Shown piece after piece: positions 10,983 to 20,124 of a DNA stretch of 64,000 bases (its first letter is position 1; every line of letters starts with the position of its first letter). Both the position numbers and the translations under genes were made by a program. A model generated the notes under the pieces. The model did no database searches. It had not been told where the DNA came from and saw nothing but the letters and a program-made list of their open reading frames with translations. This DNA comes from Symsagittifera roscoffensis. Its lineage: Eukaryota; Xenacoelomorpha; Acoela; Convolutidae. The stretch is from the NCBI RefSeq assembly GCF_963678635.1, contig NW_026971306.1, forward strand, positions 1 through 64,000, read 5' to 3'.

Positions 10983-11579
10983 TTTTAACATTATACTTCA
11001 CAATCTTGAAACCTCCGAAACATTTTTCATTTACATTTTTCAAAATAACATGCTGACAAGTACGCAATAATTCTAGTCAAAATAGACCAATAGGATTCAT
11101 CCAATCCGTCACTTTCTCTAACTCAAACTAAGACCAATTAGACGAATCATATAGAACTCCAGGCACATCTATAACTATAACTTTACGACCTCCAGGTCAA
11201 AAATAAGCAAACCACTCCAACTTGACAACTAAAATAAATATCACCATAATACCGTACCCCTCCCTTATCTAATAACCCAAAGATCAACAATATTTCCCCA
11301 ACTCAGACCACGAATACCCCCAAAACAAATTTGTTAACTTAGCCTAAAGTAACAAAATGAACATTTTAATTAGCCTAAAGTATAAAAATCTCACCATACC
11401 CCGGATCATTTGACAAACAAAAATAAAGAAAAAGACGACCTCCCGATCACCATGAAAATTGCCCCCAACAATTTTTTACAAAACTCAACCCACTTGTCAA
11501 AAAACTAATAAATAATCCGACCACACTTGAAAATCGCCTCAAACAGCAAAAAATATTCGACCAAGAGATCATTTCTTAA
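10983..11579 (+). other. Non-coding spacer between pol and accessory ORFs, element A
   Basis: No frame of note is present. The stretch is recognisable in both degenerate relatives (about 33000-33580 and 63510-64000), with short conserved islands such as GACCTCCAGGTCAAAAAT and TTAGCCTAAAGTA. The TTAGCCTAAAGTA motif occurs twice here (near 11340 and 11371). It may hold splice or RNA-export signals; nothing more can be said. Confidence 0.4.
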
Positions 11580-11810
11580 ATGCTCTTTTCTCAATCAGTT
11601 ACTCAAATACTCATAAATCTTAAACATTTTTTTACAATACTTGAAACCTTTATAATATTTCTTTTTGATATACTTGAATCTTTTCTAATAATCCTAATCA
11701 TTTTTTGTAACATTTTTTTAATTTTCTACACTATATTCGAACTATTTCTCCAACTTTCCAAAACCCTTGATTATATCCACAGGTACGATTCATATAACTT
11801 GTCTAAATGA
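11580..11810 (+). CDS. Small hydrophobic membrane-type ORF, element A (76 aa)
   Basis: The protein is almost entirely Ile, Leu and Phe over residues 15-60, enough for one or two membrane spans, with a short polar tail. It starts at ATG 11580 and its stop overlaps the start of the next ORF as ATGA. The copy in the degenerate relative (near 33580) stops after a few codons. It could be a viroporin-like or spliced signal-anchor segment, or simply the coding-like face of T-rich DNA. The precise ATGA overlap with the next ORF is the best support for its being real. Confidence 0.35.
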   Translation: MLFSQSVTQILINLKHFFTILETFIIFLFDILESFLIILIIFCNIFLIFYTIFELFLQLSKTLDYIHRYDSYNLSK

Positions 11811-11995
11811 TACGAACAATTTTCAGTAGAACTGATATTTTTTTATTGTTTGTAATTTTCATAGCATTCTTATCATCCCTCATTTTGACCGTATGTAAAT
11901 GTATAAAGAAAGCAATCCTCACATTTGCCCTAGCAACAATCCTTCTAATTCTTTTTTTGGAAGAATATTATAATAAACACAAATTTTCTCACTAA
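11807..11995 (+). CDS. Small transmembrane ORF, element A (62 aa)
   Basis: This is a short protein with a basic N-terminus (MIRTIFSRTD), a hydrophobic stretch at about residues 11-30, a CKCIKK turn, and a second hydrophobic stretch at about 37-51 ending in charged residues. That suggests a two-span hairpin membrane protein. It is coupled to the preceding ORF by an ATGA overlap. The degenerate copy starting at 33821 keeps the first half, including the same start, then stops. It is not recognised as a known family. Confidence 0.45.
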   Translation: MIRTIFSRTDIFLLFVIFIAFLSSLILTVCKCIKKAILTFALATILLILFLEEYYNKHKFSH

Positions 11996-12003
11996 AGTAA
12001 TAA

Positions 12004-13122
12004 TTCAAAAAAAAACTATCAAAAATTGCTACCCAACAGTCACAAAGTCAGTCTTCACCGACATCATCCCAAGATAACCCAACACCACCTTCAACTACTC
12101 AAAATCCTCAAACATCTACACGAATTTCTTTTCAAGATAATCCATACACCTTTGAAGAACGGCACGCTCGTTTATCAGAACCACTAGAACCAGTTCAACG
12201 ACAAGCACCTCTAAGCGAACCAACATATAACCTATACCCAACACTACCACAAGAACTAAGTAGAATAAGAAATCCTAGTCAAAACCAAAATACAGTCGAA
12301 ATAAATAGACAAATTATACATCCTCGACGAAACAGAAATTTTCAAACTCCCCGAGTTCATTTTGATATACCTCAATCCCCATCACAAAACACTCCAGAAA
12401 ACCCCATTGGTATATTACCAGAAACCCCTACGCTTCTTTCACAACGTAGCACCTCAAGCCTACCATCAGATTACTTAGGTTCAACACCAACATCTGAACA
12501 AATACGTGAAAATCCCTTTAACCCCCCAAACCAGGCATCACGACTACCATATTGGACAACACATTCATTTACACAAGGTGAACTAAATATAGTCAATGAT
12601 CCAATAGATATTTCTACGGATACAACAACATCCTCATCACTACCATCAACACCATCAATAAGCCAGATTTCACCACCACCTTTTAACTTAAATTTTCCAA
12701 ATAATCTCGACGCCAGATATCGAGAACAATCATCAATAAATATTCCTTTAAGACTAGATTGGAATACATTTACAGCACCTCCACCATTATTTGGACAACA
12801 TCAAGAAAGTAACCGCCTTCATAACTGGGCACTTAATAGATTACAATATCGCCAAGATATTCACAACGATATCCGTGATCACAATATTCAAATACTCCAA
12901 CAAAACAGTTTACAATTAAAGTTTGAAATCACAGTTAAGTTAAACAATATTACCCAACATCCCTACCCATTAAACCCACCTAACATAACAGCTCAATCAC
13001 TACCACCACCGTTTATAACTACTGAAGTAATATACAAATACGACAGATATACAAAAAACACAATTGGCTACATTACATTTTATAATCCATACTCAGGATT
13101 ATCATACACATGTATATTCTAA
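12004..13122 (+). CDS. Long ATG-less reading frame, element A (372 codons)
   Basis: From just after a TAA at 12001 the frame stays open for 372 codons, to TAA at 13120-13122, with no ATG in frame. In DNA this AT-rich that length is not expected by chance. The first 200 residues are Ser/Thr/Pro/Gln-rich. The C-terminal half looks folded, for example LQLKFEITVKLNNITQH near residue 300 and a Tyr-rich end. There is no signal peptide or obvious domain. Expression would need splicing from an upstream exon, frameshifting, or a non-ATG start. It overlaps the Env-like ORF start by 13 nt. A decayed homologue is visible at about 34027-34371. It could be a virion structural or assembly protein; its function is unknown. 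Confidence 0.6.
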   Translation, partial: FKKKLSKIATQQSQSQSSPTSSQDNPTPPSTTQNPQTSTRISFQDNPYTFEERHARLSEPLEPVQRQAPLSEPTYNLYPTLPQELSRIRNPSQNQNTVEINRQIIHPRRNRNFQTPRVHFDIPQSPSQNTPENPIGILPETPTLLSQRSTSSLPSDYLGSTPTSEQIRENPFNPPNQASRLPYWTTHSFTQGELNIVNDPIDISTDTTTSSSLPSTPSISQISPPPFNLNFPNNLDARYREQSSINIPLRLDWNTFTAPPPLFGQHQESNRLHNWALNRLQYRQDIHNDIRDHNIQILQQNSLQLKFEITVKLNNITQHPYPLNPPNITAQSLPPPFITTEVIYKYDRYTKNTIGYITFYNPYSGLSYTCIF

Positions 13123-13610
13123 AATTATTAATTTTTCTCCAACTCCTTTTTCTAGTAATCTCAAATCAAAACATAAACCCTTCCCCTCGTACAGGACCAC
13201 AAGATTTATTAGTAACACATTACGATTGTGAAGAAAATGAACAAAAAACACTACACAAATATGCAATAAATCAAGTATCACAATGTGAAACAGAACCACA
13301 AGCTATAGAAACCACAAATGTAATAGCAACACTCTATTCAAAAGCCCGAGCAACAACAGTTACAGGTTATAAATTCACAGCAACATTTTCCGAAAAGAAA
13401 GTACATTGTTCACAAGTCTCGAACGGAAACAAAAACCGACTTGACCATGAATCATTCTATCAGAGTAATATAGAACGTCTTTTACATCTCAATCCCGACG
13501 ATTGTAAAAATGAATTACTTAGACTAAACATCACACAAAATAAAAACTCCGAAAGAAAGTTAGTTAACTTTCAAGTTTTTTCAGACTCTGTACCATCAAT
13601 CACAACTTGA
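13110..13610 (+). CDS. env: Env-like glycoprotein, N-terminal part (frameshifted)
   Basis: The ATG at 13110 is followed by a classic signal peptide (LKLLIFLQLLFLVIS). The ectodomain that follows has spaced cysteines and potential N-glycosylation sites such as NIT. The frame ends at TGA 13608-13610, but another frame already open there continues the same kind of sequence into the ORF at 13774. The break lies at or just after a run of six T (13575-13580). It may be a disabling indel, a sequencing error or a slippery site. The cysteine spacing and the segment around IATLYSKARATTV remind me of the chuvirus/gB-like glycoproteins captured by some invertebrate retroelements; that is low-confidence memory. 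It would act at the membrane. Confidence 0.6.
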   Translation: MYILKLLIFLQLLFLVISNQNINPSPRTGPQDLLVTHYDCEENEQKTLHKYAINQVSQCETEPQAIETTNVIATLYSKARATTVTGYKFTATFSEKKVHCSQVSNGNKNRLDHESFYQSNIERLLHLNPDDCKNELLRLNITQNKNSERKLVNFQVFSDSVPSITT

Positions 13611-13773
13611 AAGACACCAAGGACATATAAAACTAGACGATAAATACCCGTATAACGGCGCACACGGACGATTAACCTATGACCTACACGATAAACATTG
13701 GATACCACACATTGGTATAAATGACCCATCAAACTGCAAAGCAGACACAAAAAATAAAGGATACCAAGAAATA

Positions 13774-15729
13774 ATGTTTTTCGATTGGAAAATACAACTC
13801 GAAAAAATACAACTCACACGAGATTTATCAGATAATACAATGATCTATCAAGGAATCCGATTACCTTGTAAAAATGATCAAGGTTATTGCGACCCTACAA
13901 CGAGAACACAAGCAACAATTGTTTGGTTCCCCGAAGATACATGTACAACATTTCAAGTAGCAAGAATACACGCTCGTATGATAAAATTTCACGAAAAATA
14001 CTTTATACAATCAGTTCCATATGAACAAGTACATCCATCACGAAAACAAAGTACTAATTTTAGAAACATACACAATATAGAAAATAAATTGACACGTTTT
14101 CAAATATATCAAGAAACAGAACTTGCATGTAAATATAGAAATCCACTCCATAAAACACAATACTCTGAAATATTAGTTGAATACGAAAAAGGATTCGACA
14201 TGACCACTGGAAAAATAAAACTTGACCCATATGCCACAGGTCATCCTCCAAACGAAGGAACATCCTATATACCAGTTAATTTTGAAAAAAGCAACGGACA
14301 ACCTGGTGGACATCTAAAACCCCATGACACCAGAAGCACACGCTTACAAGAATTATCACTAATGAATACTACATATTTCGGTAATATCCACTATGATATT
14401 CATTTAGATATGAAACTAGATTATACAATTAGCCGAATTTTTCAAGAAATGTCACTCTCCGAATTAGAAACACTACACCAACTATGCGAATTAGAACGAA
14501 CACAAATATTACAATCACTTGCACTAGCAGTATTAAAAATACCCTATGCAGGATACTTATTATCTGGAAATAGATCAAATTTTTTAGACTATGAAGGAAA
14601 CATCTTATGGTTTTATACTTGTACTAAAAAAGTATCACCACTATACGTTTTTGAAGATAAACGATGTTATAAAAGAATCCCTATCTTTTATAAGAATAAA
14701 GTACATTTCGTGGATACACTTTCACGAAGAACCTATTTCTGGGATACCGCAGTCCCATGTGGATCAGAAAACAGCCACAATGTAGTACAACTAAACCCTG
14801 ATGAAAATAAATATTATCTTCTCACTCCATATCCCACATTAATGCAATCACTCAAAAAATTTTCACCAGAAAGCATTCGCGCTATTGCTCGAAACCCAAA
14901 TATAGACTTACAATCAATAGGAATCTATTCAAAATCAGATATTCAACATCACATTAGAACACAACAATTCCAAGAATTATTAACACAAATGGACACTATA
15001 CAAAGACAATCAATAGACCAAAATTTACGCAAACTTGCAGAAACCGCAGGATTTGCCGATATCTACACGCAAGACTATAGCGGATATTTTAAAGACATTA
15101 AAGATTATATATATCTAAACGGTGAAAAATACCGTCCCCAAGATATATCACCAATTAACATTTTTAGCTTTGTTACACTCAAAAATGAGATCCTCGATTT
15201 TCTAGGATGGCCCTACTACATCTTAGAAAAATTGACTATTTTATACGCAATGTTTAACTTTATTGGATTTCTTTTCTCACTTTTAAAAGGAATCTACAAC
15301 ACATGTGCTATACACACACAAGTAAACAGACAAGCAAGCGTAGCACGCATACTCTTTGCAGGATTTTTTGGAATCTTTTCTACATCTATAAACAAAATTC
15401 TTTTAGACGCACAAATAAAAGAATATAACACAAAAATAGCAACACGACAAAATACATACGACGAAGAACATAACAATGTAGACATAACGCCAACGGCACC
15501 ACAATTACCACCCCTACCAAATAACCATCCACTATCCCTAGTCCCACGAAATTTTCGAAATTTAGCCATCACACATAATCCAAATTTTCGACTCACCACA
15601 TCACAAAGTCCCATCCAACATATAATGACACACCAGTCACAAGATGATAATACTTATGAACAAATTATTGAACAACCCCATACCACCGCTTTTCAGTCTC
15701 AAAATAATCATTTTTTTAGCCCACGATGA
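13774..15729 (+). CDS. env: Env-like glycoprotein, C-terminal part with membrane anchor
   Basis: The frame is actually open from about 13582, so the ATG at 13774 is probably internal and this is the continuation of the signal-peptide ORF. The extracellular part has many Cys (for example PCKNDQGYCDP) and the motif TIVWFPEDTC. Near residues 480-520 lies a hydrophobic segment (YAMFNFIGFLFSLLKGIYN), and a second follows around 535-550 (ILFAGFFGIFSTSI), suggesting a membrane anchor. A cytoplasmic tail of about 90 Pro/Gln/His-rich residues ends the protein. The stop overlaps the next start as ATGA. The fusion or attachment role is inferred from architecture only. Confidence 0.65.
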   Translation: MFFDWKIQLEKIQLTRDLSDNTMIYQGIRLPCKNDQGYCDPTTRTQATIVWFPEDTCTTFQVARIHARMIKFHEKYFIQSVPYEQVHPSRKQSTNFRNIHNIENKLTRFQIYQETELACKYRNPLHKTQYSEILVEYEKGFDMTTGKIKLDPYATGHPPNEGTSYIPVNFEKSNGQPGGHLKPHDTRSTRLQELSLMNTTYFGNIHYDIHLDMKLDYTISRIFQEMSLSELETLHQLCELERTQILQSLALAVLKIPYAGYLLSGNRSNFLDYEGNILWFYTCTKKVSPLYVFEDKRCYKRIPIFYKNKVHFVDTLSRRTYFWDTAVPCGSENSHNVVQLNPDENKYYLLTPYPTLMQSLKKFSPESIRAIARNPNIDLQSIGIYSKSDIQHHIRTQQFQELLTQMDTIQRQSIDQNLRKLAETAGFADIYTQDYSGYFKDIKDYIYLNGEKYRPQDISPINIFSFVTLKNEILDFLGWPYYILEKLTILYAMFNFIGFLFSLLKGIYNTCAIHTQVNRQASVARILFAGFFGIFSTSINKILLDAQIKEYNTKIATRQNTYDEEHNNVDITPTAPQLPPLPNNHPLSLVPRNFRNLAITHNPNFRLTTSQSPIQHIMTHQSQDDNTYEQIIEQPHTTAFQSQNNHFFSPR

Positions 15730-17531
15730 GCCGCCAACTTGGATCACTACACCGATCAAATTCCCACCCAACCAATGATACCTCTACAATCCCAATAATA
15801 CCACTTTTTGCTTTTCCGCCACCCGATTTTCCATCTAGTAATGTAACATCAGGCATGAATTCCGACACTAATTCACACATCTCAGTTTTATATTCCATCT
15901 CACAACTCAATAACCCGAATATTGAAACCCCCGATGAATTTGCCGACTCAGAACCATCCCCATCCAATAAATTTCATAACTCTTCTAATTTTTCTCAACC
16001 CCCTTTTCAACCCATATTATCCAATAACCCTGACCCAATCACTTCCACACCCTCTTATGCTTCCCAAGTTACCCCAACCTACTCCTCATTTCATTCTGAC
16101 CAATCATCTCATTCTCCAGACACCCCCCGAATCTCCCCAGATCTAGATAATTTTATTACCCTTCAACAACAACCCTACCACCTCCATACCCCAACAATAA
16201 ACCAAATCTCCTCCACAATAAATTCATCCAACCCCCCTACCCCTACACCCTCTTCAAATTATACTGAATCATTAGCACCATCATCCACATCAACTGAATC
16301 TTCACTCAACACTAATAGAGCTTACCGCACTTTTAAAAGAAAGTTCCCCAACCATCCTTTCCCAGCAAAACCAGGAACATCCCGTGAATACATCAACCAC
16401 CCCAAGCATACTAACACAAAAGAATTTTTAGCCATCACCTTACCCTCATTCCCACAATACACCTTAAACACCCCCCACGACACTAACGAAACACGCAACT
16501 TTGTAGATGAATACGTTTTAATGCCCACTCTCTCTTGGACCTCATATTATCATTTTACTAACCCTCTTTGCTTACCTTTATCTAACGTTCACATCGATAT
16601 AGAGCGAAATACGGACATGCTATATCGACTCACTACACCACTAACCGCTAGACAATTTACTTACGTTGGATATAAAAAATCACTAAAAACACACACTGCA
16701 CCTAGAGCTAACGAATATACACTCGAATACTATGATCACAACATCATCAGAGCTAACCAAGATCAATTCTTAGACGACGATCGCTTCGCTAATCCACAAA
16801 TTACCGAGAAATTTTTCATCAAGACACCATATATATTTACACTAAACATCTTCGACCGAAAGTTTGATCACATTATTTCAGAAGCACTAACAGACACACA
16901 AGCATACGAAAGTTTTAAAGAACGCTTCCAAATATTTTCACTAACCTTTCATTTCCTTGCACCACACGAAAGAGATTTACACTGCTCACACGATATTATG
17001 TTGCGCACTAAACAAACCCACACATATAGTTATTATCGCTTCATCCAAAATCACTTTGACCTACACACACCCTCTAGACAACCACACCATCGTTTTCAAT
17101 TCATTAATTCCAAATACACTTCACCATTTTTCCTAAATTTCACATATTGCATTAAAGATACTAACCTTCATGGTATTCTTCGCAATTATGATCCCATAAC
17201 CCAAATGTACATCTTCTGTCCCATCACCAAGACCTTCAACGCCGAAGAATCCCGACCCTTCCTTATCCCGCACGAGTTTGTACAACCAATAGAAATCCCA
17301 ATTTTAGAATTCATCCACAACACTAAATTCAATCACAAATTATATAATCTAATCCAAAACACACCTTATGAGTTTGCAGTTGGCACTGAAGAACTAACCA
17401 CCATTAAGGCACTTCAATTGCTTTGGCCACTGCTTCAAACTAAAAATATCATCCGCATCTTAGCTAAACTACTAACAACTTCCGATCTCATCCACGACAT
17501 CTTCCCCCACGGTTTTTTCCCCGACGACTAA
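15726..17531 (+). CDS. Unknown 601-aa accessory protein, element A
   Basis: The start codon overlaps the Env-like stop (ATGA at 15726-15729), implying coupled reinitiation. Residues 1-190 are low-complexity Pro/Ser/Thr/Asn. Residues 195-601 look globular, with Tyr/Phe/His-rich blocks such as RTFKRKFPNHPFPAKPG near 197 and FVDEYVLMPTLSWTSYYHF near 260. There is no signal peptide, membrane segment, zinc motif or enzyme motif that I recognise. It is intact in this young element, whose DNA here is richer in C than the gag-pol part. No homologue remains in the degenerate copies because they are truncated before it. A nuclear, silencing-suppressor or virion protein are all possible; none is supported. 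Confidence 0.7.
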   Translation: MSRQLGSLHRSNSHPTNDTSTIPIIPLFAFPPPDFPSSNVTSGMNSDTNSHISVLYSISQLNNPNIETPDEFADSEPSPSNKFHNSSNFSQPPFQPILSNNPDPITSTPSYASQVTPTYSSFHSDQSSHSPDTPRISPDLDNFITLQQQPYHLHTPTINQISSTINSSNPPTPTPSSNYTESLAPSSTSTESSLNTNRAYRTFKRKFPNHPFPAKPGTSREYINHPKHTNTKEFLAITLPSFPQYTLNTPHDTNETRNFVDEYVLMPTLSWTSYYHFTNPLCLPLSNVHIDIERNTDMLYRLTTPLTARQFTYVGYKKSLKTHTAPRANEYTLEYYDHNIIRANQDQFLDDDRFANPQITEKFFIKTPYIFTLNIFDRKFDHIISEALTDTQAYESFKERFQIFSLTFHFLAPHERDLHCSHDIMLRTKQTHTYSYYRFIQNHFDLHTPSRQPHHRFQFINSKYTSPFFLNFTYCIKDTNLHGILRNYDPITQMYIFCPITKTFNAEESRPFLIPHEFVQPIEIPILEFIHNTKFNHKLYNLIQNTPYEFAVGTEELTTIKALQLLWPLLQTKNIIRILAKLLTTSDLIHDIFPHGFFPDD

Positions 17532-17534
17532 CAG

Positions 17535-17612
17535 GTAAGTATGAATTAAATGAATATTACTAACTAATTAAAATATTAAAAACTCACCATTCTTTATCCA
17601 TGTTTTCTTTAG
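17535..17612 (+). other. Candidate 78-bp intron just after the last stop codon
   Basis: The sequence CAG/GTAAGTATG begins three bases after the stop of the 601-aa ORF. A perfect TACTAAC branch-site-like heptamer lies at 17555-17561, and the intron ends TTTTCTTTAG at 17612. All three signals and the length fit a nematode-type short intron in the 3' untranslated region. Splicing would not change the protein and might mark export or the type of transcript. The donor might also pair with more distant acceptors. Confidence 0.55.
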
Positions 17613-19142
17613 ATTTTTAGCCTTCATCCGACAATCACCTACAAAAACCACAAAAGACAAATAAAAATCGCAAAATTAATCAAACAGATTTCAAAAATTC
17701 TATTAATCTCTTACACTTATAAATTTATAAATTTAATACCAATGCAGTAAATTCATTTCTAAAATTTTCCCCACAAGCAGTAAATCTAATTATGATGAAA
17801 ATTTGTAACTTAAAATTCCCCCATAACTAGCAGTAAATTTCCAAATTCTATGCAGTAAATTAATAAAATGCAAATGCAGTACTAACCTTTTGATATTTTC
17901 ATTCATTCGCACAGAAATTCTATCCACACTCGCACAGCTCGCCCACGAAGAATTGTTTAAAATAATGAATTTCAGTTTCAAGCTTTCACACTCAACAACT
18001 CTAACACACGATAACAAGTTTCAAACTTTCCTTTAACCCGGTTGGAAAGGAATCATATACTAAACAAAACTAACCAACGCAGCTTACTAAATACCACAAA
18101 TCATAGAATAACAGCATGACTAAGAAAAGGAAACCAACGGTACCCAAACCGGATTAACCCAGTTTAAAACTGGATAATTTATTCTTTTGAAGACTATTAT
18201 AAAGTCTAAGAAAGAAATAATAAAACACAAAAAAGTCGAAAGACAAACCCATACCACGAACAATTTGATTTTTGAAAAAAGGACACAACCAACAAAACAT
18301 AAGAAAAACCACAACAAACCCAACATAAAACGTTGTCGCATAACAGGACCCCTCACAAAAACCGCATGAAATCATACTCCCACTCCTGGCCTAACCCACC
18401 AGGAAGGACGTCCTGAGCATGCTCTATAGCCGGCCTAACCCACCGTGCTACATCCACGCTTTGTGACCACACCTCTATTTTTAATAAGAGCTACTCAAGT
18501 GTGAGTAACTCTTCAAAATAACCGAACTAAAACAAAAAGCTTTTGTGAAAACAACTAACAAAAATCATAATTAAAAATTATTAAACTAATAAATGTTTTA
18601 TAAAATGTAAATTACATTATGCAATACATAGATCAGAATACAACACCAAGGACGAACATCTAAAGACAAAACGACCCCACTACACTCGAGAGAGAATGGC
18701 CAACCACAATCGATATGCCACTCATAATCACAACTCAAAGGATTTAGAGTACGACTTGACTTCGCAGAAAAGGACTTCATTGAACTAGACCAATGACCAC
18801 CTCGATGTTCAAGTATACGTACAGATCCGAGTAACCAGGCATCCCCTCCACGCACAATCTCCACGCCATTCCCAAACTAGATCAGACACAAAAGAAGTTC
18901 TCCACGCAGAACAGAAAAACCTGACATAGCCAACCATTCTGAAATCAGATTTGAGTTGTTGCAAAGACTTAGTCGTTGTCACTAGAAGACACAACGTCTT
19001 ATGTCTCTAACTCCAGCTTCCTGGAACTTCTTTAACAAAGAGGAAACGGAAGAAAATGATGTTCGCCAAAAACCAACGTCCATCATCCATCCTTCGAATT
19101 GCAGAAGAACTATTCTAAAAAACTCTGTAAAACCCGGATGGG
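17613..19142 (+). other. Non-coding 3' region of element A
   Basis: No supported gene lies here. The motif GCAGTAAAT or a close form occurs at 17744, 17777, 17830, 17852 and 17876 in an AT-rich background. GGCCTAACCCACC occurs twice (18388-18400 and 18432-18444), flanking two abutting palindromes. A hairpin with arms TACTCA/TGAGTA lies at 18487-18512. The stretch before the 3' LTR (CCCGGATGGG) is only weakly purine-rich, so the polypurine tract is unclear. Confidence 0.5.
18405..18424. repeat. Two abutting perfect 10-bp palindromes
   Basis: AGGACGTCCT (18405-18414) is followed with no gap by GAGCATGCTC (18415-18424). Both are perfect palindromes in an otherwise AT-rich stretch, and a repeated GGCCTAACCCACC lies on each side. 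This suggests a protein-binding site or RNA structure in the element's 3' region. Confidence 0.6.
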
Positions 19143-19552
19143 TGGAACCTGATCTAAACTACATTTTATGATTGGATAAATTAGATATTTTACCAATGTA
19201 AAGTATTTAATATTAACCAATCATGATCCATCTAACTAACAACCCACTTATTTGTAAGTGCTGAAGTTACTTGTAATTTCAGCACCAGAGATATTTGAAT
19301 TTAACTTAGAAATTAGTTGGACTCTCCCGAGCACTTCAGCAGCCGCAATAAACCAGTATACCCTAGATCTATTGAGCCTAGCAGAGACTAGTTAAACAAC
19401 CTGAGACTAGATAGTATAAGAGTAAGATTAGGATCGGTATTAGACTAAGAAGTTGCACGAATCTATCCGGCCGAAAATAAGATAGCGTGACGAGCAGACG
19501 GTGTACCCTATCCGAAATTACACTATGAGTTATACACTCCAGTCCTAACTCA
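19143..19552 (+). repeat. 3' LTR of element A
   Basis: The 410-bp partner of the 5' LTR differs visibly by G/T in the GAGA-TTT stretch, T/A near ATTAC-CT and A/C near GTC-TAACTCA. It ends at AACTCA, and the following flank (CTTATGTAAC) is decayed Maverick or unique DNA. Confidence 0.95.
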
Positions 19553-20124
19553 CTTATGTAACTATCAAAATGTACAAAAAAGACGAAGAGGGAACCTTCA
19601 AGTAATGGCAAGGAAAAGCTTTGTCAATTGGTGAATTCGATTCCTTGGCGGACAATTACACAAACGTTAAAAAAATGACGAAAGGAAAAAAGTTGCGATG
19701 TTTCTGATAAACTTAGAAAAAGCAAAACAAACCTATAAAACCTTCATGCTCGGAAAAGGAATGCGAAACTGAAAACGATGAGAACTGTCGAGTCGTGTAA
19801 AAATATTAAGGCATTTTACCTTCAAAGCAATGGTTGAAGCAATTTATGAGAAACCCCCTGATTATTTCAATTAATTCCGTAAAAATTACAAATATTTCTC
19901 AACTTCTCTGGCTTTGCTTTAAATGCAATATTTTCGGTATGCTGCCATTCGAAAAAATTAGATTTTTGCAACCAATCGATTGACAACAAAAACATTATCA
20001 TGTGCTAGTCGAATTTACAAAAGAGTCTACCGATTTACTAAACAAGATGACTTCAAAAGCCTTCGTTGTCCCTTGCCTTCTCTCTACGTTTAAATACGTA
20101 AATTTGGATTGATCCAACTATGAA

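Larger units (their letters stand above)
647..19552 (+). mobile_element. Element A: 18.9-kb retrovirus-like Ty3/gypsy LTR element
   Basis: Two direct repeats of exactly 410 bp (647-1056 and 19143-19552) start TGGAACC and end AACTCA, so they have TG...CA ends. They differ by eye at three positions, which indicates a recent insertion. A primer-binding site follows the 5' LTR after two bases. The body carries a complete Gag-Pol in the Ty3/gypsy order (protease, RT, RNase H, integrase), then about 6.5 kb with an Env-like glycoprotein and other frames, then 1.6 kb without obvious coding. At 18.9 kb it is far longer than the 5-9 kb usual for the group. No 4-6 bp target duplication is visible: the left flank ends AAATAT and the right flank begins CTTATG. 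Two degenerate relatives lie further on in the window. Confidence 0.93.

Noticed and set aside
18598..18994. Minus-strand ORFs before the 3' LTR
   Set aside because: They are short, overlapping and without domain or conservation evidence; left as non-coding.
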